Source of the DNA: JBBQVS01 sp038211295
GTDB lineage: Bacteria; Chloroflexota; Ktedonobacteria; Ktedonobacterales; Ktedonobacteraceae
Direction: 5' to 3'
Assembly: GCA_038211295.1 (NCBI GenBank)
Contig: JBBQVS010000060.1
Coordinates: 1 to 24,613 of the forward strand
DNA length: 24,613 bases
Positions 1 to 7,373 of this stretch are shown one piece after another. The notes beneath the pieces were generated by a model. The model saw nothing but the letters and a program-made list of their open reading frames with translations, made no database searches and had not been told where the DNA came from. The first letter of the stretch is position 1; each line of letters starts with the position of its first letter. A program made the translations under genes and the position numbers.

Positions 1-34
1 CTATTGATAGTGACGCAGCGTTGCCCCCTACTCT

Positions 35-63
35 GTAATATTTCCTCTTAAACGAAATATTAC
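35..63. promoter_or_regulatory. Perfect AT-rich inverted repeat upstream of the symporter gene
   Basis: Two perfect 10-base arms, GTAATATTTC (35-44) and GAAATATTAC (54-63), are separated by 9 bases. No T-run follows, so it looks more like an operator dyad, or the end of an upstream unit lying outside the window, than a complete terminator. It lies about 115 bases before the symporter start. The binding protein is unknown. Confidence 0.45.
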
Positions 64-68
64 TTTCA

Positions 69-95
69 CTTAACATAAAACTGTTTCATTATACA
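69..95 (+). promoter_or_regulatory. Pho-box-like sequence ahead of the phosphate symporter gene
   Basis: Bases 74-84 read CATAAAACTGT, identical to the centre of the enterobacterial PhoB box (CTGTCATAWAWCTGTMAY). The flanks, CTTAA before and TTCAT after, match only partly. Position upstream of a phosphate-type transporter makes PhoB/PhoP-like control plausible. PhoB sites in Chloroflexota are not known to me, so this is a resemblance, not an established site. A TATACA at 90-95 could be a -10 box, but no properly spaced -35 was found. Confidence 0.3.
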
Positions 96-179
96 AGAGC
101 TATCCCGTATTCCATGTAGATGAACAAAATGGTACAGTTTCATCACTAGCGGCATAGAAAAACAGAGAGGGAGAACATC

Positions 180-1634
180 ATGGCCTCATCTCAAGAAGCT
201 CTGAAGCAACTAGACGAGAGTCCTATGTCAGGCTTTCATTTCAAGACGGTGATTACCGCAGGTATGGGGTTTTTCACGGACGCATACGACCTGTTTGTAA
301 TCGGCGTTGTCTCGACCATCCTAACGCAGGTATGGCATATCAAATCATTTGAAGTGTCATTATTGAGTAGCGTATCGCTGCTTGCCTCGGTGCTGGGCGC
401 GATTGTTTTCGGACGTATCGCGGACACCATGGGGCGCAAATTTGTCTACGGGTACGAACTAATTGTACTTGCTGCTGGCGCAATCGCCTCGGCACTCGCG
501 CCTAACCTGATCTGGTTGCTTATCTTCCGCTTTATTCTGGGCGTGGGTATTGGCGGCGATTATCCCGTTAGCTCCACGCTGATTAGCGAATACGCGAACC
601 GCAAAGATCGCGGCAAACTTATCACGTTTGTCTTTTCGACGCAGGCACTCGGTCTTATCATTGGCCCGCTTCTGACCTACATCTTGCTGGTTAGCCACGT
701 CTCGCCAGAGCTAATATGGCGACTCATTCTGGGGGCCGGTGCTATTCCCGCGCTCGCCACCTTCTGGCTCCGCCGTCAGATTGTCGAGTCGCCACGTTTC
801 GCATTGGCACAGGGCGACGATGCCGGTGTGCAACGCGCCGTGGACATGGCACAGGGCAAAAAGACCGATGCCGTCAAAGCTGGTGATACGAGCGATAGTC
901 TTGCACCTAAACCTAAGCAAGAGGTAAAGAACAAAACAAAGTGGCAGGAGCTATTCACCACCCGCCACTGGCTCATCTGGCTGCTCGGTGCTGCTGGTAG
1001 CTGGTTCTTGCTCGACATCGCCTACTATGGTACAACTGTTTCGACGCCAATTGTGGTTAAGCTGTTCAGTCCCAACGTTACTCTGCCGCAGAACATGCTG
1101 TACACGCTCTTAATCTTCGTGGTCGCAGCACTGCCGGGGTACATTGTCTGCGCCTTCCTGATTGACCGCATGGGACGCAGGCCCATTCAGTTGCTCGGCT
1201 TTGGTATGATGGCACTTGCCTTTGGCACGATGTTCTTCTTCCCACAACTGACAAAAATCACCGTTCCCTTTCTCTTGCTTTACGGTCTCTCGTATTTCTT
1301 TACCGAGTTTGGCCCAAATATTACCACCTTCCTGTATCCCGCCGAAATCTTTCCGGTGACGGTACGCACTACCGCGCATGGTATCGCAGCTGGCCTCGGC
1401 AAGTTTGGCGCGTTCATCGGAGCGTTCACCTTTCCGCTTCTGCTGGCTAACGCTGCGTTCAAGCTTCCTGGCACAATGGGTGTCGCGGGAGTCATCTGTG
1501 TCCTCGGCTTCCTGCTGACCTTCGTTCTACCAGAACCTAAGCAGAAGTCGCTTGAACAGATCGAGGAAGAGGGCGAACAACTCGATGAGAAGCACACCGA
1601 AAACAAAGAGCAATCGTCGGTAGCTGGTCAATAG
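180..1634 (+). CDS. MFS transporter, phosphate:H+ symporter (PHS) type
   Basis: 484-aa polytopic inner-membrane protein of the major facilitator superfamily. The loop 2-3 signature (FGRIADTMGRK, about residues 79-89), the second-half copy DRMGRRP and AEIFPVTVRTTAHG are typical of the sugar-porter/PHS branch. GIGGDYPVSSTLISEYANR, from about residue 122, closely matches the phosphate:H+ symporter signature, and the TDAYDLF motif in TM1 (about residues 33-39) supports that. Twelve membrane segments are expected. A hydrophilic loop at about 215-255 joins the halves, and the C-terminal tail (about 455-484) is acidic and cytosolic. Likely role: proton-coupled uptake of inorganic phosphate; organic acid uptake by a related porter is the main alternative. 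The start at 180 has a good ribosome-binding site (GAGAGGGAGA). It stands alone, with a strong terminator 5 nt after the stop. Confidence 0.85.
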   Translation: MASSQEALKQLDESPMSGFHFKTVITAGMGFFTDAYDLFVIGVVSTILTQVWHIKSFEVSLLSSVSLLASVLGAIVFGRIADTMGRKFVYGYELIVLAAGAIASALAPNLIWLLIFRFILGVGIGGDYPVSSTLISEYANRKDRGKLITFVFSTQALGLIIGPLLTYILLVSHVSPELIWRLILGAGAIPALATFWLRRQIVESPRFALAQGDDAGVQRAVDMAQGKKTDAVKAGDTSDSLAPKPKQEVKNKTKWQELFTTRHWLIWLLGAAGSWFLLDIAYYGTTVSTPIVVKLFSPNVTLPQNMLYTLLIFVVAALPGYIVCAFLIDRMGRRPIQLLGFGMMALAFGTMFFFPQLTKITVPFLLLYGLSYFFTEFGPNITTFLYPAEIFPVTVRTTAHGIAAGLGKFGAFIGAFTFPLLLANAAFKLPGTMGVAGVICVLGFLLTFVLPEPKQKSLEQIEEEGEQLDEKHTENKEQSSVAGQ

Positions 1635-1639
1635 CGACA

Positions 1640-1695
1640 GGGTATGGCGCGGACTGAGGGCAAGACTCGTCATGTCCTCAGTCCGCGCCATACCC
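1640..1695 (+). terminator. Strong intrinsic terminator of the symporter gene
   Basis: A perfect 20-base-pair GC-rich stem (arms 1640-1659 and 1676-1695, outer bases GGGTATGG/CCATACCC) with a 16-nt loop is followed by TTACCTTTTT. It begins 5 nt after the symporter stop. The long perfect stem could also work in the reverse direction, which would stop the minus-strand unit of the RHH gene. Confidence 0.85.
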
Positions 1696-1708
1696 TTACC
1701 TTTTTACA

Positions 1709-1775
1709 GTGAGGGGCGCAAAGCCCCTGTCATTCATGCAGGGGATAGAAGCCCGTTCCTCTCAGGGCGTGATGG
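1709..1775 (-). mobile_element. IS200/IS605-type right-end-like hairpins at the 3' end of the RHH gene
   Basis: Read on the minus strand, the last codons of the RHH gene run into GGGCTTCTAT, then CCCCTG-CATGAATGA-CAGGGG, then a second small hairpin GGGGC-TTTGC-GCCCC (plus-strand bases about 1712-1748). A pyrimidine-rich lead-in, a CATGAATG loop and a trailing GCCCC hairpin are features I associate with the 3' ends of tnpB-type (IS1341/IS605) elements, where the omega-RNA scaffold sits. This suggests the RHH gene occupies the inside of a former IS605-type element. Family recognition is from memory; the hairpins themselves are visible. Confidence 0.45.
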
Positions 1776-1922
1776 GCTGGGTGTATAGGTTGCGTCATCC
1801 CAGGCAAGGAATGCATCAACTGACCGACGTATCAATTCAGCAACCGCTAATCCCTCTTTGTCGGCACGCTCGCGCAAGCGTTCTACCTGTTTTTCAGTTA
1901 AGTAGACGTTTGTTCTTTTCAT
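1734..1922 (-). CDS. Ribbon-helix-helix (CopG/Arc-like) DNA-binding protein
   Basis: 62-aa protein. KRTNVYLTEKQVERLRERA followed by EGLAVAELIRRSVDAFL is the classic ribbon-helix-helix pattern: a short basic beta strand that inserts in the major groove as a dimer, then two helices. The start at 1922 is preferred because GAGGGAAG sits just upstream; a start at 1943 (MYVKREDMKRT) is possible, and the longer open frame to 2015 looks untranslated. The last dozen residues (PERNGLLSPA) are encoded by DNA resembling an IS605 right end, so the true C-terminus may be imported. It is divergent from the tnpB relic, and its 5' leader overlaps that gene's promoter, so autoregulation or repression of tnpB is a natural guess. 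An orphan antitoxin is the alternative; no toxin gene is adjacent. Confidence 0.65.
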   Translation of the reverse strand: MKRTNVYLTEKQVERLRERADKEGLAVAELIRRSVDAFLAWDDATYTPSPSRPERNGLLSPA

Positions 1923-1932
1923 ATCTTCCCTC

Positions 1933-1961
1933 TTGACATACATTCTCCACTGCTGTATAAG
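1933..1961 (+). promoter_or_regulatory. Sigma-70 promoter for the tnpB relic
   Basis: TTGACA (1933-1938), a 17-base spacer and TATAAG (1956-1961) form a near-consensus promoter reading towards the tnpB remnant. The -35 box lies within the leader of the divergent RHH gene. A weaker minus-strand set, TTGTAT with TTATAC, overlaps the same stretch. Close, overlapping divergent promoters beside a DNA-binding protein gene suggest the RHH protein binds here. Confidence 0.6.
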
Positions 1962-2007
1962 AAGAGTATACCATAGAGATACAAAAAAGGGAAGGAGGAC
2001 GCCACTC

Positions 2008-2475
2008 ATGCTCATCTACGAATACAAGATTGATGCCAACAAGAAGCAACGAGAAGCGATTGACAACGCTATTCGTTATGAAAAGCTTTCAATACGCACG
2101 ATGGTCAAGAACCATCACCTTGCCAAGTCGATAAGCGATGCATCCTGGGGCAAGTTCCTCATGTGGGTCAACTATTATGGGACGATACACACCGTTCCTG
2201 TGCTAGCGGTTGCGCCCAACTTCACGAGCCAGGATTGTAGTGCATGTGGCACACGCGTCAAAAAGAGTCTCCTGTGCTACACCTGCGGATTGGTGATGGC
2301 GAGAGACCACAACGCCGCGCTCAACATTCTAGAGAAATCCCGTACCGTTGGGCAGACGGGAACGGCCTCTTGTTCGCAGGAGGAAAACGCTTCTGGACAG
2401 AAGACCTCTACTCGCGTCTCGAAAGGTACGTTGGGCAAGTCGTCTGGTGGAAAGAAGAATTCCCCGTCTTTCTAA
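2008..2475 (+). pseudogene. tnpB: tnpB relic (IS200/IS605 OrfB) with a large in-frame internal deletion
   Basis: The reading frame is intact (155 aa), but TnpB proteins are usually about 370-420 aa. Residues 1-24 (MLIYEYKIDANKKQREAIDN...) match a TnpB N-terminus. Residue 25 onwards jumps to the C-terminal third: the KNHHLAKSISDASWG block, a four-cysteine zinc ribbon (C77/C80 and C90/C93, on a shortened connector) and the last RuvC acidic motif ARDHNAALNIL (D100). The first two RuvC motifs are missing, so nuclease activity is very unlikely. The start at 2008 has a strong site (GGAAGGAGGA), and a consensus promoter lies upstream, so it may still be expressed. No tnpA is present. The 3' end runs into a right-end hairpin. 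A co-opted small DNA- or RNA-binding protein is possible but unproven. Confidence 0.75.
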
Positions 2476-2490
2476 GCGGGGAGGTGTCAA
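2455..2490 (+). mobile_element. IS200/IS605 right end (putative omega-RNA 3' terminus)
   Basis: The stem TCCCCG (2461-2466) / CGGGGA (2477-2482) has a 10-base loop holding the tnpB stop codon and is followed by GGTGTCAA. This hairpin plus a GTGTCAA end is the pattern I know from IS605-family right ends, where TnpA cleaves and the omega-RNA scaffold stops. If so, the element boundary is near 2490, and the flanking bases from about 2491 would have been the RNA guide segment. Confidence 0.6.
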
Positions 2491-2687
2491 ATGTGCGGAT
2501 TACAGAATTGCGTAACGCCCACTAGCCCTCCATTTATACCTCATCGCAGAACCTCGCGAATTTATTTCGCAAAAGCGTATTTCACATAGTTACAAGCAAG
2601 GGTAGAAACGCCCTCATCTCCCCTCCTGATTCGCTATACTTTGTACAGAAGCAAGCAGTAATTATTAGTGAGCAGGGGGTTTTCCAG

Positions 2688-3083
2688 ATGCAACACGTTA
2701 TGCTTGACCTGTACCACTGCAACACCGCGTTGTTGGCGGATAGCGCATTTTTGCACGCTGTTCTTGACGAGTACCCCGATTTTATCGGTATGGAAAAAGC
2801 CAGTCCGGTTGTATTGCGTGATATCAAAACTTCTAGCCCACTCGACGACGGGATGTCAGGCTTTGTGATTATCGCGACCAGTCATGTGAGTCTGCACGCG
2901 TGGCCTCCTTATGGCATGATTAACCTCGACATTTTTTCATGTGAGCCTCTGGACGTAGCGGCGGTAGCACGTTTTGCCTGTGAAAAGTTTCAGACACAAG
3001 ACATAGAGATACATGCCGTTGAACGTGCCACACGTTCACCACGCATCATATACGCTGATCGAGCCGCGTCTGTTAGCGTGTGA
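2688..3083 (+). CDS. speD: S-adenosylmethionine decarboxylase proenzyme family (SpeD/SpeH, class 1B)
   Basis: 131-aa pyruvoyl-dependent decarboxylase proenzyme, the usual length for the short SpeH type. Such enzymes self-cleave before an internal serine, which becomes the pyruvoyl cofactor, and make decarboxylated SAM for spermidine synthesis. The core is SHVSLHAWPPYGMINLDIFSC. Ser57, Ser65 (predicted pyruvoyl), His70 and Cys85 have the same spacing as Ser55/Ser63/His68/Cys83 of the Thermotoga enzyme (recalled from the literature), so processing should work. Oddities: Thr64 replaces the usual Glu before the cleavage serine, and Pro74 replaces Glu in the normally conserved HTWPE. Family members that decarboxylate ornithine or arginine are known, so the substrate is uncertain. 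A purine-rich AGCAGGGGG precedes the ATG. No spermidine synthase gene is nearby; an EamA permease starts 33 nt downstream. Confidence 0.85.
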   Translation: MQHVMLDLYHCNTALLADSAFLHAVLDEYPDFIGMEKASPVVLRDIKTSSPLDDGMSGFVIIATSHVSLHAWPPYGMINLDIFSCEPLDVAAVARFACEKFQTQDIEIHAVERATRSPRIIYADRAASVSV

Positions 3084-3116
3084 GTCTCGCGTTAAGCGAA
3101 GCAAAGGAAAAATGGT

Positions 3117-4595
3117 ATGAAACTCAAGGGTATTGCCTGGCTCGCGTTCTTGCTCAACACAGTGCTGTTCGGCACCTACTATGCTGTGTCGAAAGAGGCG
3201 TTGGGGCGCATTGACCCAATTGTGTTCACCTTTTTTGAGATGACTTCGCTTGTGCCTGCCGCCCTCTGTATTCTGGTGTTCTCGCGTAAACAGATCACGC
3301 GCACGGTTGTGAAGCGTGGCGTCATCTTGGGAAGTACACTCTGCCTCGCGCTTTTCACCATCGCGATTGCGCTCAAATACACCAGTGCCACAAGCACCGC
3401 CTTCTTTCCCGCGCTTAACGGCTTTCTCGCCGCGATGATCGCATGGTTCTTCCTGAAGCAACCACTCAAGAAGGCGACATGGGGCGCGGGTATCCTGTCG
3501 ATTGGTGGTGCAACGCTGCTCATTCTGAACTCGCCAATGGGTGGCGGACGTGGTTCCCTGATCGCCTTTCTCGGTGGTCTCTTCTTCACCTGCTACGTGT
3601 TTTTAAGCGACCACGAGCAGCAGCACGAGATTGCCCCCTGGCCCCTCTTCGGCATCGAGTTGCTGACAATGGCGGGTTGGGCCTGTCTTGTCGCGCTCCT
3701 CTTTGGCGACTGGCAAGCCTTCCATCCCATCTTCCCAAAAGATATTTGGATTATTCTCTACGTGGCGGGTGCCTGCACCTTTCTGCCGACCCTGCTCACG
3801 GTACTTCTGCAAAGGCATGTCTCCCCGCTTACGGTTTCCTTTATCTACGTGCTTGAGCCGGTAATCGGGGCCGTTCTCGCAAATCTCTACCTGCATGAAT
3901 TGTTGCCACTTGTGGGCTACATCGGCGGCGGTCTCGTCTTCACTGGTTCGATTATCCAGACCTGGGGTAGCATTCAGCGACCAGCACGGACGCGCACACG
4001 CGAACTCAGGCTTCGCACACATATTGGAAACATGGAAACCGCGCTCTATCCCCTGCTCTTTCTCTTCGCGGGTGGTTTTCTGCTCATCAAACTTGGTGGC
4101 CTGCCCCCAACATCCTGGCAAACACTCTTCGCGCAACGTGTCGCGGTATTCTCATCGCCACAACTCTGGCAAAACACGGCGACACAACTCACGGTAGCGC
4201 AGGCGGCTTGCTGGTTGGTCGCGTGGAGTGCGGTAGCGGTAATCGGCGGTATCGGCATCGTGCGCGGTCTGCGTGGGTCAGCTACCAGAGACATAGAACA
4301 ACTGATTGAGGAGATACCCACCGTCTCGCTCAATCTCTCTTATCCCGCCCATCCCTTCCAGCTTGAGGATGATGTGGCGTGGGATGACTGGGACAAACAG
4401 TTCACCTCGGCACGGATAACCGAAGACCTCCCGACAATGCCAGAGGTACAACTTTGGGAAGAATATTCGGATCTTCCAATGGCGGTTGCGTCATACGAAG
4501 TATTTGCGCCGCCAACCGAGAAGCGCGAAGCCGTGCTTGAGACCCGTCCCCGAATGCGTCGCCCACGTCTAGTTCCTGCCGAACGCGCTAGTTAG
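3117..4595 (+). CDS. EamA/DMT-family permease with an extra two-span C-terminal module
   Basis: 492 aa. Residues 1 to about 285 hold two EamA repeats of five helices each, the drug/metabolite transporter fold. Typical marks are AVSKEALGRIDPIVFTFFEM in the first repeat and VSPLTVSFIYVLEPVIGAVLANLYLHELL with GGGLVFTGSII at the end of the second. EamA proteins normally stop near 300 aa. Here a basic linker (RPARTRTRELRLRTH) leads to two more hydrophobic spans (about 309-325 and 358-382) and an acidic cytosolic tail of about 100 residues with no motif I recognise. Likely an exporter of a small metabolite; given speD 33 nt upstream, a polyamine or related amine is a guess only. The next gene starts 10 nt downstream, so it is probably the first or second member of the plus-strand operon that ends with the PP2C gene. 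Confidence 0.8.
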   Translation: MKLKGIAWLAFLLNTVLFGTYYAVSKEALGRIDPIVFTFFEMTSLVPAALCILVFSRKQITRTVVKRGVILGSTLCLALFTIAIALKYTSATSTAFFPALNGFLAAMIAWFFLKQPLKKATWGAGILSIGGATLLILNSPMGGGRGSLIAFLGGLFFTCYVFLSDHEQQHEIAPWPLFGIELLTMAGWACLVALLFGDWQAFHPIFPKDIWIILYVAGACTFLPTLLTVLLQRHVSPLTVSFIYVLEPVIGAVLANLYLHELLPLVGYIGGGLVFTGSIIQTWGSIQRPARTRTRELRLRTHIGNMETALYPLLFLFAGGFLLIKLGGLPPTSWQTLFAQRVAVFSSPQLWQNTATQLTVAQAACWLVAWSAVAVIGGIGIVRGLRGSATRDIEQLIEEIPTVSLNLSYPAHPFQLEDDVAWDDWDKQFTSARITEDLPTMPEVQLWEEYSDLPMAVASYEVFAPPTEKREAVLETRPRMRRPRLVPAERAS

Positions 4596-4605
4596 AAATG
4601 AGAAA

Positions 4606-6474
4606 ATGATGAAACACAATGATACGGGCGACTTCTGCATTCTCTATGTAGAGCCGACAGACGAGAAAACCGCGTTATTCGCCATGATTGGTACACAAAT
4701 AAAACCCGTGGTGCTTATGCTGGCGGAGCAAACACGCATCTTGCAACGACCAGAGGATTTCGCGGAACTAAAACATGTCAAGCGACGCCTCGCGCAACCA
4801 ATTGTGTTTGTCGCGGCACAAAGTGAACGTCTGCAACACCTCGCCACTCGCAACGGCTTCTCCGTCTATCCCTCGATGGACGCGCTCGCCGACGCGCTCA
4901 CACGGGGCCAGATGACCCGCCAGCTTAACAAGACAACGATGCCACTTGAGCCTGCACACACTATGGACTCGCACGCGAAGACGCACCCGCTCGCCCCCGT
5001 CGAGCGTTCAGAGCGTCAAACGTATCCTGTCCGCACTTCGCCTTTGACGGACAAGCTTCATGCTGAACCGCTTGAAACCCAGGCGCGTCAATTCCCTCCA
5101 CAACCCGTGTATGTGTCGCGACCCACTCAATCGCACCAGACGCACAGCAGACCAACGCCAGAGCCTGAACGCGTTTCACGTTCCCTGGCGCAACAAACAA
5201 CAGAGCCAATTATACAGCAGAAGCGTGCGCGTAAAAAGAAATTGCCCCTCCTGCTTGTTGTGCTTACCGTTACCGCCCTGCTCGCCGCGGCCCTGGGAAC
5301 ATTTCTCGTATTTGTTCCCAATGTCTCTATGCATGTCGAAGGCAGTGCCGTCACCGCGCCACCTATCGTCGGGCATCTTTACTTTTTGAATAGCGAGCAA
5401 CTGAGCGAAAATAACAACCACGGCATTGACGATAAGATACAGATAGACCTGAGTAATCTTCCTGCTCCCGCGCCTGGAAAAAGCTATTATGCATGGCTAC
5501 TAAGCGACAAAAGTCAGGCCGATATGAAAGCACTCCTGCTGGGAGCCTTACCCGTCAGTAAAGGTAGCGTCCATTTCCTGTATGCTGGTGACGCGCAACA
5601 CACAAACCTGCTGACAATTGCCAGCCGTATGTTAGTGACCGAGGAAGACGCAACCATCGCGCCCCTGACGCCGTCACCAGACGTCGGAACGTGGCGCTAC
5701 TCTGGCGCATTTTCTACCACTCTGATAGCTGGTAGCAATGATGGAAAAAACGGCACGACCAAAACATTTAGCTACCTCGATCATCTGCGGCATGTGCTGG
5801 CGTCCGACCCACTGCTAGATGAAATGGAGTTACCCGGTGGCCTAAATACCTGGCTGTTCAGGAACACGGGCAAGATACTCGAATGGACGGGGAGTATGCG
5901 CGAACACTGGGAAGAGACGCCGGACGTAACATTTATCCGCCGCCAGACGATCCGCACACTGGCATACCTGGATGGTCTTTCGTATGTACAACAGGACGTC
6001 CCACCGACTATCCCACTTGGCATCAATGACCGTCTCGGACGCATCGGGTTGCTTCCGGTTAATGGAGTTGCTCAAGACCCGCCCGCGTACCTGAGCCATA
6101 TCGCGTTTCATCTGAACGGCTTGCTACAGGCGAACGCTACAGATACAACCCTGCGTACTCATATCGCGGCGATGGTTGTCGCGCTCAATAACGCGCGTTT
6201 CTGGCTGATGCAAGTGCGGAAAGATGCCCAGCAGCTTATGCAGATGAACGATACGCAACTGCACCGACCAACTACGCTCGCGCTGCTAAACGACATGATC
6301 GCCAACGCGAATTCCGCGTATGTCGGGCAGACCGATACAACAACAGGGCAGGTACAGCAGGGTATCACCTGGGTACACAATCAAATGCAATCGTTAGCGG
6401 TACTGAACTTGACCAAATATAGCGCGAATAACTCTTCGGTTCAGATGATTGCGCCCAAAACCGTAGGAGCTTGA
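4606..6474 (+). CDS. Single-span membrane protein with anti-sigma-K-like external domain, function unknown
   Basis: 622 aa. Residues about 8-105 form a compact cytosolic alpha/beta domain (LKHVKRRLAQPIVFVAAQSERLQHLATRNGFSVYPSMDALADAL), similar in style to N-terminal domains of large Chloroflexota surface proteins. A Gln/Pro/Thr-rich linker follows (about 110-200), then a basic stop (KRARKKK) and one membrane span (about 213-235). Outside, residues about 248-350 (PGKSYYAWLLSD..., repeated small beta motifs) resemble the extracytoplasmic RskA/anti-sigma-K domain. The remaining 270 residues are mainly helical and unassigned. There is no zinc-finger anti-sigma domain inside, so an anti-sigma role is not supported; a surface sensor or scaffold is equally possible. 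The start is ATGATG at 4606; the ribosome-binding site is weak (AATGAGAAA). The gene is tightly linked to its neighbours. Confidence 0.6.
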   Translation: MMKHNDTGDFCILYVEPTDEKTALFAMIGTQIKPVVLMLAEQTRILQRPEDFAELKHVKRRLAQPIVFVAAQSERLQHLATRNGFSVYPSMDALADALTRGQMTRQLNKTTMPLEPAHTMDSHAKTHPLAPVERSERQTYPVRTSPLTDKLHAEPLETQARQFPPQPVYVSRPTQSHQTHSRPTPEPERVSRSLAQQTTEPIIQQKRARKKKLPLLLVVLTVTALLAAALGTFLVFVPNVSMHVEGSAVTAPPIVGHLYFLNSEQLSENNNHGIDDKIQIDLSNLPAPAPGKSYYAWLLSDKSQADMKALLLGALPVSKGSVHFLYAGDAQHTNLLTIASRMLVTEEDATIAPLTPSPDVGTWRYSGAFSTTLIAGSNDGKNGTTKTFSYLDHLRHVLASDPLLDEMELPGGLNTWLFRNTGKILEWTGSMREHWEETPDVTFIRRQTIRTLAYLDGLSYVQQDVPPTIPLGINDRLGRIGLLPVNGVAQDPPAYLSHIAFHLNGLLQANATDTTLRTHIAAMVVALNNARFWLMQVRKDAQQLMQMNDTQLHRPTTLALLNDMIANANSAYVGQTDTTTGQVQQGITWVHNQMQSLAVLNLTKYSANNSSVQMIAPKTVGA

Positions 6475-6542
6475 AATGATACGCTCCATGCAATGGGAAA
6501 AGCTCTGCTCATCGCCAATTACAATGATATAGGGAGAAAACA

Positions 6543-7367
6543 ATGAATATGCGCCTTCTGGGTATCACTCTACTTGTCATAATGATTATTGGGGGACTTG
6601 TCGCTGGCGTCTTCGCCAATGGTATACAGCGTCTGCTTACCGTACCCGCCACGCCTGCCCATGCTGTGCAGGGAATTCCTATAGCCAGAGGAAATACACC
6701 TGGTACTCAAAAGCCACCCGTGAACCCTGTTACAGCGAAGACACCCGTAGCGGGAGGGCAACCAATAGGTGGAGTAGTGGTCGCGCAAGACACGTTTCAA
6801 CGTACCGACCAACTGCTCTGGGGAACCGCAACAGACACGCGCTCCTGGGAAAGTGACGCGAACAGTCCCAACAACCAGCAGGTTTTTTCAGTCACGAACA
6901 TGATGGGGCGTATCGCCAATGGGCAAGGCACTCTCAACGCGGTACTTGGCCCCGCTCATAGCAATGCCGAACTCGTGATGAGCGGTTCGCTTAATCACTT
7001 CGCGCAGGGGAATGTAAACCTCGGTGTCGTCTTACGCTGGCAGGATACAAACAACTGGTACAAGTTGCTCATCGACGGCACAAATATCATGCTACTCAAA
7101 CGTGTCAATGGCGTCACAAAGCAGCTCGCAACCGCTCCATTCCCAGCGACAGGGGGCAAGCTGTACTCGCTGCGTTTTCGTATTGTAGGCGCGGTACTAT
7201 TCGCCAGGGGCTGGAGTAGTACTCATGCTGAGCCTGCGAACTGGACACTAACGGTCAATGACACCGACTTGGTCACGGGGCAGGCAGGTATTCGCGTGCG
7301 TGTCAGAAATGACACGGTTGTGAATATCGCCTCGTTTGTTGTCACAATCGCGAATAGCGGAATGTGA
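6543..7367 (+). CDS. Membrane-anchored extracytoplasmic protein with LamG/concanavalin-like domain
   Basis: 274 aa. An N-terminal hydrophobic span (about residues 4-26, MNMRLLGITLLVIMIIGGLV) with no lipobox cysteine suggests an uncleaved anchor or a signal peptide. A Pro/Thr/Gly-rich spacer runs to about residue 80. Residues about 82-270 look like a jelly-roll of the LamG / DUF1080 kind: DTFQRTD..LWGTAT near the start, GVVLRWQDTNNWYKLLIDG in the middle and GQAGIRVRVRNDTVVNIASFVV at the end. Such domains bind carbohydrate or act as accessory modules; no catalytic residues are evident. AGGGAGAAAACA before the ATG is a good ribosome site. It sits between the 622-aa membrane protein and the PP2C phosphatase gene, which starts 6 nt later, so co-expression is very likely. 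Confidence 0.65.
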   Translation: MNMRLLGITLLVIMIIGGLVAGVFANGIQRLLTVPATPAHAVQGIPIARGNTPGTQKPPVNPVTAKTPVAGGQPIGGVVVAQDTFQRTDQLLWGTATDTRSWESDANSPNNQQVFSVTNMMGRIANGQGTLNAVLGPAHSNAELVMSGSLNHFAQGNVNLGVVLRWQDTNNWYKLLIDGTNIMLLKRVNGVTKQLATAPFPATGGKLYSLRFRIVGAVLFARGWSSTHAEPANWTLTVNDTDLVTGQAGIRVRVRNDTVVNIASFVVTIANSGM

Positions 7368-7373
7368 GGAGCT

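Noticed and set aside
2008..2475. tnpB relic as an RNA-guided repressor (TldR)
   Set aside because: Those proteins keep the RNA- and DNA-binding body; this one lacks about 220 internal residues.
3603..4136. Minus-strand 177-aa frame inside the EamA gene (similarly 3036-3461)
   Set aside because: Composition and position are those of an antisense shadow of a real membrane protein; no ribosome site and no family resemblance.
4606..6474. 622-aa protein as a true anti-sigma factor
   Set aside because: It has an RskA-like external domain but no zinc-finger or other sigma-binding domain on the inner side, and no sigma gene is adjacent.
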